Both the position numbers and the translations under genes were made by a program. The notes below the pieces were generated by a model, which saw nothing but the letters and a program-made list of their open reading frames with translations, had not been told where the DNA came from and did no database searches. From the NCBI GenBank assembly GCA_034423015.1, contig DAOUJG010000055.1:1-64000 (forward strand): DNA of 64,000 nucleotides, in the 5' to 3' direction. Shown piece by piece: positions 8,552 through 15,914 of this stretch (within the stretch, counting starts at the first letter, position 1; each line of letters starts with the position of its first letter). The DNA comes from JAGWBJ01 sp034423015 (GTDB lineage: Bacteria; Chloroflexota; Dehalococcoidia; Lucifugimonadales; JAGWBF01).

Positions 8552-8606
8552 TCCCCTCTCCCTCACCCTCACCCTCACCCTGCCCCTCTCCCAGGGGGGA
8601 GAGGGG
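8552..8606. repeat. C/T-rich hexamer repeats followed by a perfect hairpin
   Basis: Three head-to-tail copies of CCCTCA-like hexamers (about 8558-8580) run into CCCCTCTCCC (8583-8592), loop AGGG, GGGAGAGGGG (8597-8606), a perfect 10-bp stem followed by ATTT. This type of CCCTCTCCC/GGGAGAGGG element is often dispersed in bacterial intergenic regions. It may be a repeated extragenic palindrome or a terminator-like barrier between divergent units. Confidence 0.6.
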
Positions 8607-8749
8607 ATTTCCCTAGGAGGCGAAGACGCCGCCGCTCCTTGAACGGGCCCGACGGCTGGGCTATCCTGGGACCACACCTACATGCCGGGCTCTGGTGTAT
8701 ACTCGATGGCCCCTGCAGACCCGAGCGCCGGTGGAAAGGTAGGGACAAG

Positions 8750-10132
8750 GTGGACGCGCTTCTGACGAGCACAACCTTGGTCACGGGTGCGGCGGACGGG
8801 CGGGTCATCTGGGACGGCGCCCTGGCGATACGGGCCGACCGCATCGTGGACGTCGGGACCACCGGAGAGCTGGAGGCGCGGCACCCGGACCTCCCCCGTC
8901 TGGCGCTGCCTCGGCGGGCCGTGATGCCGGGGCTCATCAACTGCCACACCCACACCATCCTCACGGTCCTGCGGGGTGGAGTCGAGGACCTGGGCCACAA
9001 CATCATGGAGGTGGTGTACGGCTACATGGTGCCCGTCACCTACGTGATGACCGACGAGGAACGGCGGGCAATGGCCTCCCTGGGCTGCCTGGAGGCCATT
9101 CGGTCCGGCACCACGACCATCGTCGACCCCATGCGCTCCGTCGTCTCGTATGCCGGCGCCATGGCCGCCAGCGGCCTCCGGCTGTATCTCTGCGAGTCGG
9201 CCTCCGACGCCGTGGCCACGGAGATCTGGACGAAGGGCTACCGGTACGATCGCGGCTGGGGCGAGGCGGCCATGCAGCAGACGACGGACCTCATCGACGG
9301 GCACCACGACACCAGGAACGGACGGGTCCGATGCCTGGTGGCCGCCCACGCCCCGGATAGCTGCTCGCCCTGGGTGCTGGACGAGCTCCGGGAGCTGGCC
9401 GCCGCCCGCGGGCTGGGTCGCACCGTCCACCTTGCCCAGTCGGAGCAGGAAGTGGCCCAAGTGAAGGCCATGACCGGGGGCAGGACATCGGCCGAATACC
9501 TGGACGACCACGGCTGGCTGGGTGAGGACGTCCTCGCGGCGCACTGCCACTGGTGCAACGCCTCGGATATCGGGCTGGTCGGCGGGAGGCGGATCACCAC
9601 CGTCCACTGCGCGGCGTCCAGCTCGCGCCGCGGGTACCACCGGCTGGCCGACATCCCGGCGCTCATGGACGCCGGCGTCAACATGACCCTGGGCACCGAC
9701 AATATGTCCGAGGACATGTTCGACGCCATGCGCATCGGAATCGTGGTCAACCGGGGTATGCGTGGCGACGGGCAGAACCCGACGCCGGCGGAGGTGCTGT
9801 CCTGGGCCACCACCAACGGCGCCAGGGCGCTGGGCAGGCACGACCTGGGGTCCATCGAGGTGGGCAAGAAGGCGGACCTGGCGGTCGTGCGCCTGGACCG
9901 CCCTCACCTGACGCCCCTGCTGGACGTGACCTCGAGCCTGGTCCACTACGCCCAGGCCTCGGACGTCGAGTCGGTCATGGTCGACGGGGAGTGGGTGATG
10001 AGGGACGGCCGCGTCCTCACCATGGACGAGGATGCCGTCATGGAGGACGCCGGGCGTGCCGCCGCCAGCGCCTGGCGCCGGCTTCGTGACCGCTGGACGG
10101 GCCTGTCCGTGCCACCCGGACTCGACGTCTAG
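8750..10132 (+). CDS. Amidohydrolase of the TrzA/AtzA (chlorohydrolase/deaminase) family
   Basis: 460 residues; GTG start preceded by AAAGGTAGGG. N-terminal beta-sandwich, then GLINCHTHT with the metal-binding His66-x-His68, HLAQSEQE (third metal His region, about 225), AAHCHW (about 265) and LGTDNMSEDMFDA with the catalytic Asp (about 325). The C-terminal VGKKADLAVVRLDRPHLTP is typical of the family, which includes SAH/MTA deaminases, guanine deaminase, SsnA and s-triazine chlorohydrolases. One divalent metal activates water to remove an amino group or halide from a ring. The true substrate is not readable from sequence. The gene stands alone on the plus strand with plsY 180 nt further on. 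Confidence 0.9.
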   Translation: MDALLTSTTLVTGAADGRVIWDGALAIRADRIVDVGTTGELEARHPDLPRLALPRRAVMPGLINCHTHTILTVLRGGVEDLGHNIMEVVYGYMVPVTYVMTDEERRAMASLGCLEAIRSGTTTIVDPMRSVVSYAGAMAASGLRLYLCESASDAVATEIWTKGYRYDRGWGEAAMQQTTDLIDGHHDTRNGRVRCLVAAHAPDSCSPWVLDELRELAAARGLGRTVHLAQSEQEVAQVKAMTGGRTSAEYLDDHGWLGEDVLAAHCHWCNASDIGLVGGRRITTVHCAASSSRRGYHRLADIPALMDAGVNMTLGTDNMSEDMFDAMRIGIVVNRGMRGDGQNPTPAEVLSWATTNGARALGRHDLGSIEVGKKADLAVVRLDRPHLTPLLDVTSSLVHYAQASDVESVMVDGEWVMRDGRVLTMDEDAVMEDAGRAAASAWRRLRDRWTGLSVPPGLDV

Positions 10133-10249
10133 GAAGCCTCCCCGGTCCTGCCATGGCGACCCCCTGGGTCCCCGGCCTTCGACGGGACTATGGGTTGGGT
10201 GATGATGCCTCCCAGCGCCAATCTCGGCCTATCCCACGCCCGCCGGCGC

Positions 10250-10278
10250 TTTACTCCCGCAGGCGTCTGGTATATGTT
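10250..10278 (+). promoter_or_regulatory. Probable plsY promoter
   Basis: TTTACT (10250-10255), 17-nt spacer, TATGTT (10273-10278), about 30 nt before the plsY GTG start and its GGAGG site at 10300-10304. Confidence 0.5.
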
Positions 10279-10312
10279 ATGTGCTGCGAGTTACCCGCCG
10301 GAGGTTGGCTAG

Positions 10313-10927
10313 GTGGAGGCAACGCTCAACGCCGTACTCATCCTGGTGGGCTACCTCTTGGGCTCGGTGCCCTTCGCCTACCTGACGGTCCGCCTGGTCA
10401 GTGGCCAGGACATCAGAAAGGCGGGCTCGGGCAACGTAGGCGCCCTGAACGTGTACCAGAACGCGGGGCTCGTCGCGGGCATCGCGGTCCTGGCGGCCGA
10501 CGTGGCCAAGGGGGCGCTGGCGGTGCTGGTCCCCGTGTGGGCCGGCGCGCCCGACTGGGTCTCCTACGCATCGGGCGCCGCCGCGGTAGCCGGACACAAC
10601 TGGCCGGTGTTCCTGGGCTTCCGGGGCGGGAAGGGCGCGGCCACCATCCTGGGCATCGGCCTGGCCTTGGCCCCATTCCTGGCCCTCATATCCCTGGCGC
10701 CCATACTGGTCGCGTTGGTTACCATCCGCAACATGGTCGTGGGAGTGGCCGCGGCCTTTCTCATGTTCAACGTACTGGTCATCGCCACCGGACGGCCGTG
10801 GGACCTGGCGGGTGTGTGCATAGCACTGACGTTGATGGTCGTGGGGGGCTACCTGGCCAAGACCCTGGGCCAGACGACCCGGGCCCTGCGGCAGCGTCGA
10901 TGGAGGAACCTGGTGTGGCCCGAATGA
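10313..10927 (+). CDS. plsY: Acyl-phosphate:glycerol-3-phosphate acyltransferase PlsY
   Basis: 204 residues, normal for the family; GTG start with GGAGG 8 nt upstream. Membrane enzyme that transfers an acyl group from acyl-phosphate to glycerol-3-phosphate, the first step of phospholipid synthesis. Family motifs are present: GSVPFAYL and SGNVGALNVYQNAG near residues 17-50 (the GSGN-x-G-x-x-N motif) and GHNWPVFLGFRGGKGAAT (about 95-112, the G-H...F-x-G-GKG motif). About five to seven hydrophobic segments. It is separated from thrS by a promoter, so it probably forms its own unit. Confidence 0.96.
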   Translation: MEATLNAVLILVGYLLGSVPFAYLTVRLVSGQDIRKAGSGNVGALNVYQNAGLVAGIAVLAADVAKGALAVLVPVWAGAPDWVSYASGAAAVAGHNWPVFLGFRGGKGAATILGIGLALAPFLALISLAPILVALVTIRNMVVGVAAAFLMFNVLVIATGRPWDLAGVCIALTLMVVGGYLAKTLGQTTRALRQRRWRNLVWPE

Positions 10928-10935
10928 GGGCCCTG

Positions 10936-10944
10936 TGATATACT
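10936..10944 (+). promoter_or_regulatory. Extended -10 promoter of thrS
   Basis: TGATATACT is a TGnTATACT extended -10 element. No good -35 lies 17 nt upstream, which an extended -10 can tolerate. Transcription would begin near 10951, just before the leader hairpin. Confidence 0.5.
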
Positions 10945-10954
10945 CCGAGCGTCG

Positions 10955-10976
10955 CCCGTTGCCGTAAGGCAACGGG
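10955..10976 (+). promoter_or_regulatory. Hairpin in the thrS leader
   Basis: CCCGTTGCC (10955-10963), loop GTAA, GGCAACGGG (10968-10976): a perfect 9-bp stem with a tetraloop directly after the presumed start point, 29 nt before the thrS ATG. No T-box core sequence is present. It may be a regulatory or stabilising 5' hairpin; a terminator for plsY is also possible, though only ACTTT follows. Confidence 0.5.
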
Positions 10977-11005
10977 ACTTTGATAGTATCCAGATCGGGA
11001 CCGGC

Positions 11006-12766
11006 ATGGCATCCAAACACCCCCCCGAGAGCGAGACCGTGGACGGTCTCCTGACGTACCGTGAGCACATGCGGCACTCCACGGCCCACGTGATGGCCGA
11101 TGCCGTCCTCCAGATATTCCCCGAGGCCAAGATAGGCATCGGCCCCCCCACCGAGGACGGTTTCTACTACGACTTCGAGGTGTCCAGGCCCTTCACCCCC
11201 GACGACCTGGAGCGCATCGAGGCCATCATGAGCGAGACCATCGCCAGGGGCTTTCCCTTCGAGCTGGAGGAGGTGAGCCGCGAGGAGGCAAGGCGGCGGT
11301 TTGCCGGCCAGCCATTCAAGCTGGAGCTGATAGACGAGATACCCAGCGACGAGCCCATAACCGTGTACCGCCACGGCGAGTTCGAGGACCTGTGCCTCGG
11401 TCCCCACGTACCATCCACCGGCGACATCCCGGCGTTCAAGCTGCTCAACGTTGCAGGAGCCTACTGGCGGGGAGACGAGCGCCGGCCCATGCTCCAGCGC
11501 ATCTACGGCACGTCTTTCGAGACCAGCGCCGCCCTGGAAGAGCACCTGAGGGTCCTGGAAGAGGCCGAGAAGCGGGACCACCGAAGGCTGGGCAGACAGC
11601 TCGACCTGTTCAGCGTCCACGAAGAGGTGGGCCCGGGGCTGGTCATCTGGCACCCCAAGGGCGGCCGCGTCCGCACCATCATGCAGGACTACTGGCACGA
11701 GCTGCACTACCGGAGGGGCTACGACATCATCTACTCCCCCCACATAGGGCGCTCACGGCTCTGGCAGACCAGCGGGCACCTGGACTTCTACACCGACAGC
11801 ATGTACTCGCCCATCGACGTGGACGAGCAGCTCTACTACATGAAGCCCATGAACTGCCCCTTCCACATCATGGTCTACAGGTCGTCGTTGCGCAGCTACC
11901 GGGAGCTGCCCCTGCGCTACGGGGAGCTGGGCACCGTGTACCGCTACGAGCGCAGCGGCGTGCTCCACGGCCTGATGCGGGTCCGCGGCTTCACCCAGGA
12001 CGACGCCCACATCTTCTGCCGTCCCGAGCAGGTGGAGGAGGAGGTCCTGGGAGTGCTGGACCTCACCTTCGAGCTGCTGGACAAGTTCGGCTTCACCGAG
12101 TACCAGATATACCTCTCCACCAGGCCGGAGAAGTTTGTTGGGGAGGTCGAGTCCTGGGAGCACGCCACCCAGTCCCTGGCCCGGGCCCTGGCGTCCCGGG
12201 AGCTGTCCTACCAGGTGGACGAGGGCGGCGGCGCCTTCTACGGCCCCAAGATCGACATCAAGATCAAGGACGCCCTGGGCCGGGAATGGCAGTGCGTTAC
12301 CGTGCAGTTCGACTTCAACCTGCCCGAGCGGTTCGACCTGACGTTCCAGGGGTCGGACGGCGCCCACCACCGGCCGTACATGGTACACAGGGCCATCATG
12401 GGCTCGATGGAGCGGTTCCTCGGAATCCTCCTGGAGCACTACGGCGGCGCCTTCCCCCTTTGGCTGGCCCCGGTGCAGGGGACGGTCATACCCATCGCCG
12501 ACAGGCACATCGAATACGCCGGCGCCGTACGGGACACGCTCACCAGCAGGGGGTTCCGCGTCGAGATCGACTCCAGGGGTGAGCGCATGAACCAGAAGAT
12601 ACGCACCGCCCAGCTACAGAAGGTGCCCTTCATGCTGGTGGTGGGGGACCGCGAGGCGGAGAACGGCACGGTCTCGGTGCGCCTCAGGAGCGAGGAGAAC
12701 CTGGGAGCGATGCCCATCGACGACCTGGTGGGCATGCTCCAAGAGCAGCTCAGGTCCGGGGAATGA
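11006..12766 (+). CDS. thrS: Threonyl-tRNA synthetase, form lacking the TGS domain
   Basis: 586 residues against about 640 in E. coli. Joins threonine to tRNA-Thr. The protein begins almost directly with the editing domain (MRHSTAHVMADAVLQIFPEA with the HxxxH site near residues 13-25). The N-terminal TGS domain is absent, and no in-frame upstream start could supply it. The class II core has the zinc ligands Cys284 (MNCPFHI), His335 (DDAHIFC) and His461 (MVHRAIMG), and motif 2/3 residues around RYERSGVLHGLMRVRGFTQD. An anticodon-binding domain begins at about APVQGTVIPIADRH (485). TGS-less ThrS occurs in several phyla, so this is a lineage variant, not damage. It has its own promoter and leader hairpin; infC follows with a separate promoter. 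Confidence 0.96.
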   Translation: MASKHPPESETVDGLLTYREHMRHSTAHVMADAVLQIFPEAKIGIGPPTEDGFYYDFEVSRPFTPDDLERIEAIMSETIARGFPFELEEVSREEARRRFAGQPFKLELIDEIPSDEPITVYRHGEFEDLCLGPHVPSTGDIPAFKLLNVAGAYWRGDERRPMLQRIYGTSFETSAALEEHLRVLEEAEKRDHRRLGRQLDLFSVHEEVGPGLVIWHPKGGRVRTIMQDYWHELHYRRGYDIIYSPHIGRSRLWQTSGHLDFYTDSMYSPIDVDEQLYYMKPMNCPFHIMVYRSSLRSYRELPLRYGELGTVYRYERSGVLHGLMRVRGFTQDDAHIFCRPEQVEEEVLGVLDLTFELLDKFGFTEYQIYLSTRPEKFVGEVESWEHATQSLARALASRELSYQVDEGGGAFYGPKIDIKIKDALGREWQCVTVQFDFNLPERFDLTFQGSDGAHHRPYMVHRAIMGSMERFLGILLEHYGGAFPLWLAPVQGTVIPIADRHIEYAGAVRDTLTSRGFRVEIDSRGERMNQKIRTAQLQKVPFMLVVGDREAENGTVSVRLRSEENLGAMPIDDLVGMLQEQLRSGE

Positions 12767-12779
12767 CGGCTCTTCCAGA

Positions 12780-12808
12780 TTGACTTGACCATCCCCCTGT
12801 GATATATT
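12780..12808 (+). promoter_or_regulatory. Promoter of infC-rpmI-rplT
   Basis: TTGACT (12780-12785), 17-nt spacer, TATATT (12803-12808) preceded by TGA (extended -10). This is one of the strongest promoter matches in the window. The leader to the infC start would be about 45 nt. Confidence 0.75.
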
Positions 12809-12858
12809 CTGGGCAGGTCCATGGTACCGCTTGCGAAAGTCGGCTGGAGGCATAGGGT

Positions 12859-13422
12859 ATAGCTAAAGATTACAGAGTAAATGAACGAATCCGTGTCCCC
12901 GAGGTGTTGGTCGTCGGCGAGGCTGGAGAGCAAGTCGGCACCATGCCCACCGGCAAGGCGTTGGAAATGGCCAGAGAGCGGGGACTGGATTTGGTGGAAG
13001 TCGCGCCCAGCGCCCGCCCTCCCGTATGCCGGATCCTGGACTACGGGAAGCTCCGGTACCTTTCGTCGAAGAAGGAGCGGGAGGCCAAGAAGGCCCAGCG
13101 GAGCACGGGGCGTAGAGAGGTACGGTTCCGGCCCAAGATAGGGGAGCACGACTTCTCGTCCAAGGTCCGGAAAGTGAAGGAGCTAATCAGCGACGGTGCC
13201 AAGGTCAAGGTGGCCGTCGTCTTTCGTGGCCGCGAGGTCACACACCCGGAGCGGGGGATGTCCCTGCTGAAGCGGGTCGCCGAGCTAGTGCAGGATGAGG
13301 CGAGGCTGGAGGGGCCTCCGGGCATGGAGGGCCGCTCCGTCTCCATGATGCTCGCGCCCACGGCCAAGAAGGTAGTCAGAAAGGCGGAACCGGTCGCGAA
13401 TGCCCAAGCTCAAGACGCATAA
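12859..13422 (+). CDS. infC: Translation initiation factor IF-3, with AUA start
   Basis: 187 residues if read from ATA at 12859. The family N-terminus is plainly encoded upstream of the first GTG (12904): the codons from 12859 read (I)AKDYRVNERIRVPEVLVVGE, which aligns with the conserved start of IF-3. An in-frame TAG sits at 12853-12855 and only GGT precedes the ATA, so no ATG, GTG or TTG can start the full protein. GGAGG (12846-12850) is 8 nt before the ATA, ideal spacing. IF-3 rejects non-standard start codons and represses its own mRNA in E. coli, where infC starts at AUU. The N-domain is followed by a basic linker (SSKKEREAKKAQRS) and a C-domain with KEVRFRP-like REVRFRPKIGEHD and FRGREVTHPERG. 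The 3' end overlaps rpmI by 23 nt. Confidence 0.95.
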   Translation: MAKDYRVNERIRVPEVLVVGEAGEQVGTMPTGKALEMARERGLDLVEVAPSARPPVCRILDYGKLRYLSSKKEREAKKAQRSTGRREVRFRPKIGEHDFSSKVRKVKELISDGAKVKVAVVFRGREVTHPERGMSLLKRVAELVQDEARLEGPPGMEGRSVSMMLAPTAKKVVRKAEPVANAQAQDA

Positions 13423-13600
13423 GGGGGCGAAGGCCCGCTTTCACGTAACGGGGTCGGGGAAGGTGCTGCGCCGAAAGCGCATGAGCAGCCACCTCCGGCG
13501 TAAGAAACCCAAGAAGGTCCGAAGGCAGTTCGCGTCCAAGATGGCCGTACACGAGGCCGACCTGCCCCGTATCTCGCGCCTCATTCCTCACGACCTATAG
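13400..13600 (+). CDS. rpmI: Ribosomal protein bL35
   Basis: 66 residues starting MPKLKTHKGAKARFHVTGSG, the canonical L35 N-terminus, followed by basic KVLRRKRMSSHLRRKKPKKVRRQ. It is part of the large ribosomal subunit. The ATG lies inside the infC 3' end in another frame, so infC and rpmI are translationally linked. The usual infC-rpmI-rplT order is kept. The last codons and stop lie in a 17-nt tandem duplication. Confidence 0.97.
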   Translation: MPKLKTHKGAKARFHVTGSGKVLRRKRMSSHLRRKKPKKVRRQFASKMAVHEADLPRISRLIPHDL

Positions 13601-13618
13601 GGCCTCACGACCTGTAGG
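13586..13618 (+). repeat. 17-nt tandem duplication over the rpmI stop codon
   Basis: CCTCACGACCTATAGG (13586-13601) is repeated at 13603-13618 with one A-to-G change. The first copy encodes the last residues and stop of L35; the second lies in the rpmI-rplT spacer. The GGCCT/AGGCC ends (13601-13605 and 13616-13620) could pair as a small hairpin. Confidence 0.7.
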
Positions 13619-13663
13619 CCGGGACTTCCGGTCCACGTCCAATTCCACTTCCGGAGTACTGCT

Positions 13664-14023
13664 TTGACCAGGGTCAAGCGCGGCGTGACCAAGCGCCGCA
13701 GACACAAGAAGGTCCTCTCGGCGGCCCGTGGCTTCCACGGGGCGTCCCACCGCAACTACAAGTGGGCCAAGGAGGCCCTGATCCACGCGTGGAGCCACGC
13801 CTACCGCCACCGGCGGGAGCGCAAGGGCGACTTTCGGAGGCTGTGGATCATACGGATCGGGGCCGCGGCCAGACAGCAGGGGATGACCTACAGCCAGCTT
13901 GTCCACGGCCTGAAGACCGCCGACATCGAGATCGACAGGAAGGTCCTGGCCGACATGGCAGTCAGGGACCCGTCGGGTTTCGAGAGCCTGGTGGCGGTCG
14001 CCCGAGAGCACCTGCCCCAATAG
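13664..14023 (+). CDS. rplT: Ribosomal protein bL20
   Basis: 119 residues, TTG start with GGAG about 8 nt upstream. TRVKRGVTKRRRHKKVLSAARGFHGASHRNYKWAKEALIHA is the standard basic N-terminus of L20, followed by RLWIIRIGAAARQQGMTYSQLVHGLK. It is required for 23S rRNA folding and 50S assembly, and in some bacteria represses its own operon. Last gene of the infC operon; 12 nt from the convergent sco gene. Confidence 0.97.
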   Translation: MTRVKRGVTKRRRHKKVLSAARGFHGASHRNYKWAKEALIHAWSHAYRHRRERKGDFRRLWIIRIGAAARQQGMTYSQLVHGLKTADIEIDRKVLADMAVRDPSGFESLVAVAREHLPQ

Positions 14024-14035
14024 CCCGAACCCGCG

Positions 14036-14668
14036 CTACCGCAAAAGCAACCGGACGTCGTGGACCAGGGGCCTTGGCTCCAGCGACAGGTTGGTGAACA
14101 GGACGCGCCGCTTACCCTCAGTATCGATGACGAACACCGGTGCGCCGTGGCTTATCAGGTATTCCCCCGCAGGCACAGGCGTCTCCCCCGCGGCGGAGCC
14201 CGCGTGCCCACTTGCGCCGCCGTCGGACGTCACCGGGTCCAGCCAGTAGGAGCGCCATACCGGCTCCAGCTCCTCCTCGGTGCCCACGAGAAAGCGCCAC
14301 TTGTCCAGCATCTCCCGGTCCTCGGAGTAGCCGTACGCCTCCTCCACCGAGTCCCTCTCCGGGTCCACGCTGACCGCCACTATCTGTACCCCGGCGGCGT
14401 CTTCTCCCAGGAGCTGGTGGGTGCGCCGCAGTGTCTCGGTGACGATGGGGCAGACGTCCGGGCAGGCCGTGTAGAGGAAGGTGAGGAGAACGACCTTGCC
14501 CGCGAAGTCGGAAAGGGCCACCGTTTCGCCGAACTGGTCGGAAAGGCTGATGGCGGGGGCGTCGTCAGCGGGGTCCAGGACCGTCCCTTCGAAGGCCTCG
14601 TCGCTGGCGCAGCCCGCGGCCGCTGCGGCCAGGGTAAGGACTCCCAACACCCATGCAGCCAGTCTCAT
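14036..14668 (-). CDS. SCO1/SenC-type copper chaperone lipoprotein
   Basis: 210 residues from ATG at 14668; in-frame extension upstream overlaps the next gene and lacks similarity. The N-terminal hydrophobic segment ends AAAAAGC (Cys20), a lipobox. The thioredoxin-like fold has Cys69-P-D-V-Cys73 and a conserved His in YLISHGAPVFVIDTEG (about 175), the copper ligands of SCO proteins that load the CuA site of oxidase subunit II. Last gene of the oxidase operon, which fits. SCO members can also act as thiol oxidoreductases. Confidence 0.93.
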   Translation of the reverse strand: MRLAAWVLGVLTLAAAAAGCASDEAFEGTVLDPADDAPAISLSDQFGETVALSDFAGKVVLLTFLYTACPDVCPIVTETLRRTHQLLGEDAAGVQIVAVSVDPERDSVEEAYGYSEDREMLDKWRFLVGTEEELEPVWRSYWLDPVTSDGGASGHAGSAAGETPVPAGEYLISHGAPVFVIDTEGKRRVLFTNLSLEPRPLVHDVRLLLR

Positions 14669-14712
14669 ATCCGGGCAGAGTCGGGGAAGAGAGTGCGCCC
14701 TTGGACGGGCGG

Positions 14713-14916
14713 CTAGAGTCCCGTCCTCTGCCTGGAAAGGAGCCCGGCGATGATGGGGACGAACACCACGAGCCCGAGCCCGATGCCGATGGCCCCAAAT
14801 TCCCTCGCGCCGGTCTCGTTGAGGACGATGAAGATGACCCCGAGGCCGCCTCCCCACACCACCACGAACAGGATGGCCAGGATGGGCAGGAGCATGGACA
14901 TTCGGAACCCGCTCAT
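14713..14916 (-). CDS. Small two-helix membrane protein of the oxidase operon
   Basis: 67 residues; ATG with AAAGGTG upstream. Two hydrophobic helices: about 8-30 (LLPILAILFVVVWGGGLGVI) and 40-60 (IGIGLGLVVFVPIIAGLL). It lies between ctaG (53 nt) and sco (44 nt) on the same strand. No family recognised. By position it could be a small oxidase subunit or assembly factor. Good ribosome site and placement support a real gene. Confidence 0.7.
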   Translation of the reverse strand: MSGFRMSMLLPILAILFVVVWGGGLGVIFIVLNETGAREFGAIGIGLGLVVFVPIIAGLLSRQRTGL

Positions 14917-14969
14917 GACTACACCTTTCTAGGAGACCGCGCCAGCCGGCATGTCGCATCCAAGGTGAT

Positions 14970-15821
14970 CTATCCCGACCCCCTGTACAGCCTCCGGTCT
15001 TGGGGCTGGTCGTAGGACCGCTCCGCCGAGGCCTCCTCCTGACCGGCCCAGACCAGGAACACCACCATCAGGGAGAACAGATAGGCAAGCCCGCCGGGAA
15101 TCCACATTATGATACCACCGATCTGCTGGTCGGTGTGGGCGGACAGGCCCCATATACGCGGCGCGGCCGCGTACCATTCGTAGAGCACGCCGTCGGAGAA
15201 GGTGATGATCGCTCCCAGGATGGCGGGCACGGTGGGGTGCACGAACAGGTACAGCATCTGTACCAGGTAGGAAGGGCGGGGCAGCTCCGGGAGGCGGCCA
15301 ACCACCGGCCACCACATCATCAACGCGGCTACCAGGAACATCAGGTGCTCCAGGACATGGACACCCCTCTCCCTCAAAGCCAGGTCGTACAGGGTCGGAA
15401 TGTGCCACAGCACGAATACCGCGTTGAACACCACGAAGGCCATCACTGGCAGCGTAGCTATACGCGCGACCCGGAATACCTGGGGCACGTTCACCAGGGG
15501 GCGCAACATCCAGGAGGGGGTCCCTACTATGAGAAGCGGGGCGACCACCAGGGTCAGAAGCAGGTGCTGGACCATGTGGGCGCTGAACAGGTACCGGTCC
15601 CCCAGCTCGTGAAGCGGAGAGAGGAGCGCAACGAACATGACCAGCACGCCGCAAAGGAAGATGGAGGCCTGGCCCGCCGGCACCTGGGGCGCCCAGCCGT
15701 AACGCTGCCTGAGGGGCCCCACGGCCAGCAGGTACGCCCCCGTCAACACCACCAACCCCGCCACCACGCTGGGATGGCCATGCCACGCCGTCCAGGAGAA
15801 ATCCACGACCTGCTCCGGCAA
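14970..15821 (-). CDS. ctaG: Cytochrome c oxidase assembly protein CtaG (caa3 type)
   Basis: 283 residues; TTG start with GGAG upstream. About seven transmembrane helices. Motifs of the caa3_CtaG family: LLSPLHELGDRYLFSAHMVQHLLLTLVVAPLLIVG (H-x-x-QH near 75-95), WHIPTLYDLAL and HVLEHLMFLVAALMMWWPV (H-x-x-EH). In Bacillus the family is needed to assemble active caa3 oxidase. Operon neighbours on both sides are oxidase genes. Confidence 0.9.
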   Translation of the reverse strand: MPEQVVDFSWTAWHGHPSVVAGLVVLTGAYLLAVGPLRQRYGWAPQVPAGQASIFLCGVLVMFVALLSPLHELGDRYLFSAHMVQHLLLTLVVAPLLIVGTPSWMLRPLVNVPQVFRVARIATLPVMAFVVFNAVFVLWHIPTLYDLALRERGVHVLEHLMFLVAALMMWWPVVGRLPELPRPSYLVQMLYLFVHPTVPAILGAIITFSDGVLYEWYAAAPRIWGLSAHTDQQIGGIIMWIPGGLAYLFSLMVVFLVWAGQEEASAERSYDQPQDRRLYRGSG

Positions 15822-15914
15822 CTTCTACTCCCGACACCTCATGGTCGACGCCCAGAAAGCCATGGACGCGTATCGCGGCGCTCCCACGGGGAGGACGGCC
15901 GTTGGCGGAGCCCG

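Larger units (their letters stand above)
8447..8749. other. 303-base divergent intergenic region
   Basis: Holds the minus-strand promoter of the epimerase operon (8486-8514), a C/T-rich repeat with strong hairpin (8552-8606) and two candidate plus-strand promoters for the amidohydrolase. One is TTGAAC (8639-8644) with 17 nt to TATCCT (8662-8667); the other is a lone TATACT (8698-8703) without a good -35. No small gene is credible here. Confidence 0.5.

Noticed and set aside
8552..8606. Short repeats as a possible CRISPR
   Set aside because: Hexamer units with no spacers; no cas genes in the window.
8447..8677. Upstream extension of the epimerase to 8677
   Set aside because: It crosses the promoter and low-complexity repeat, and encodes Arg/Pro-rich sequence; ATG 8446 has the ribosome site and the NAD motif.
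10945..11005. T-box riboswitch before thrS
   Set aside because: The leader is under 60 nt and has no T-box core or specifier loop, only a simple hairpin.
12881..13141. ATG 12881 as the infC start
   Set aside because: It is in another frame and encodes a non-IF-3 protein.
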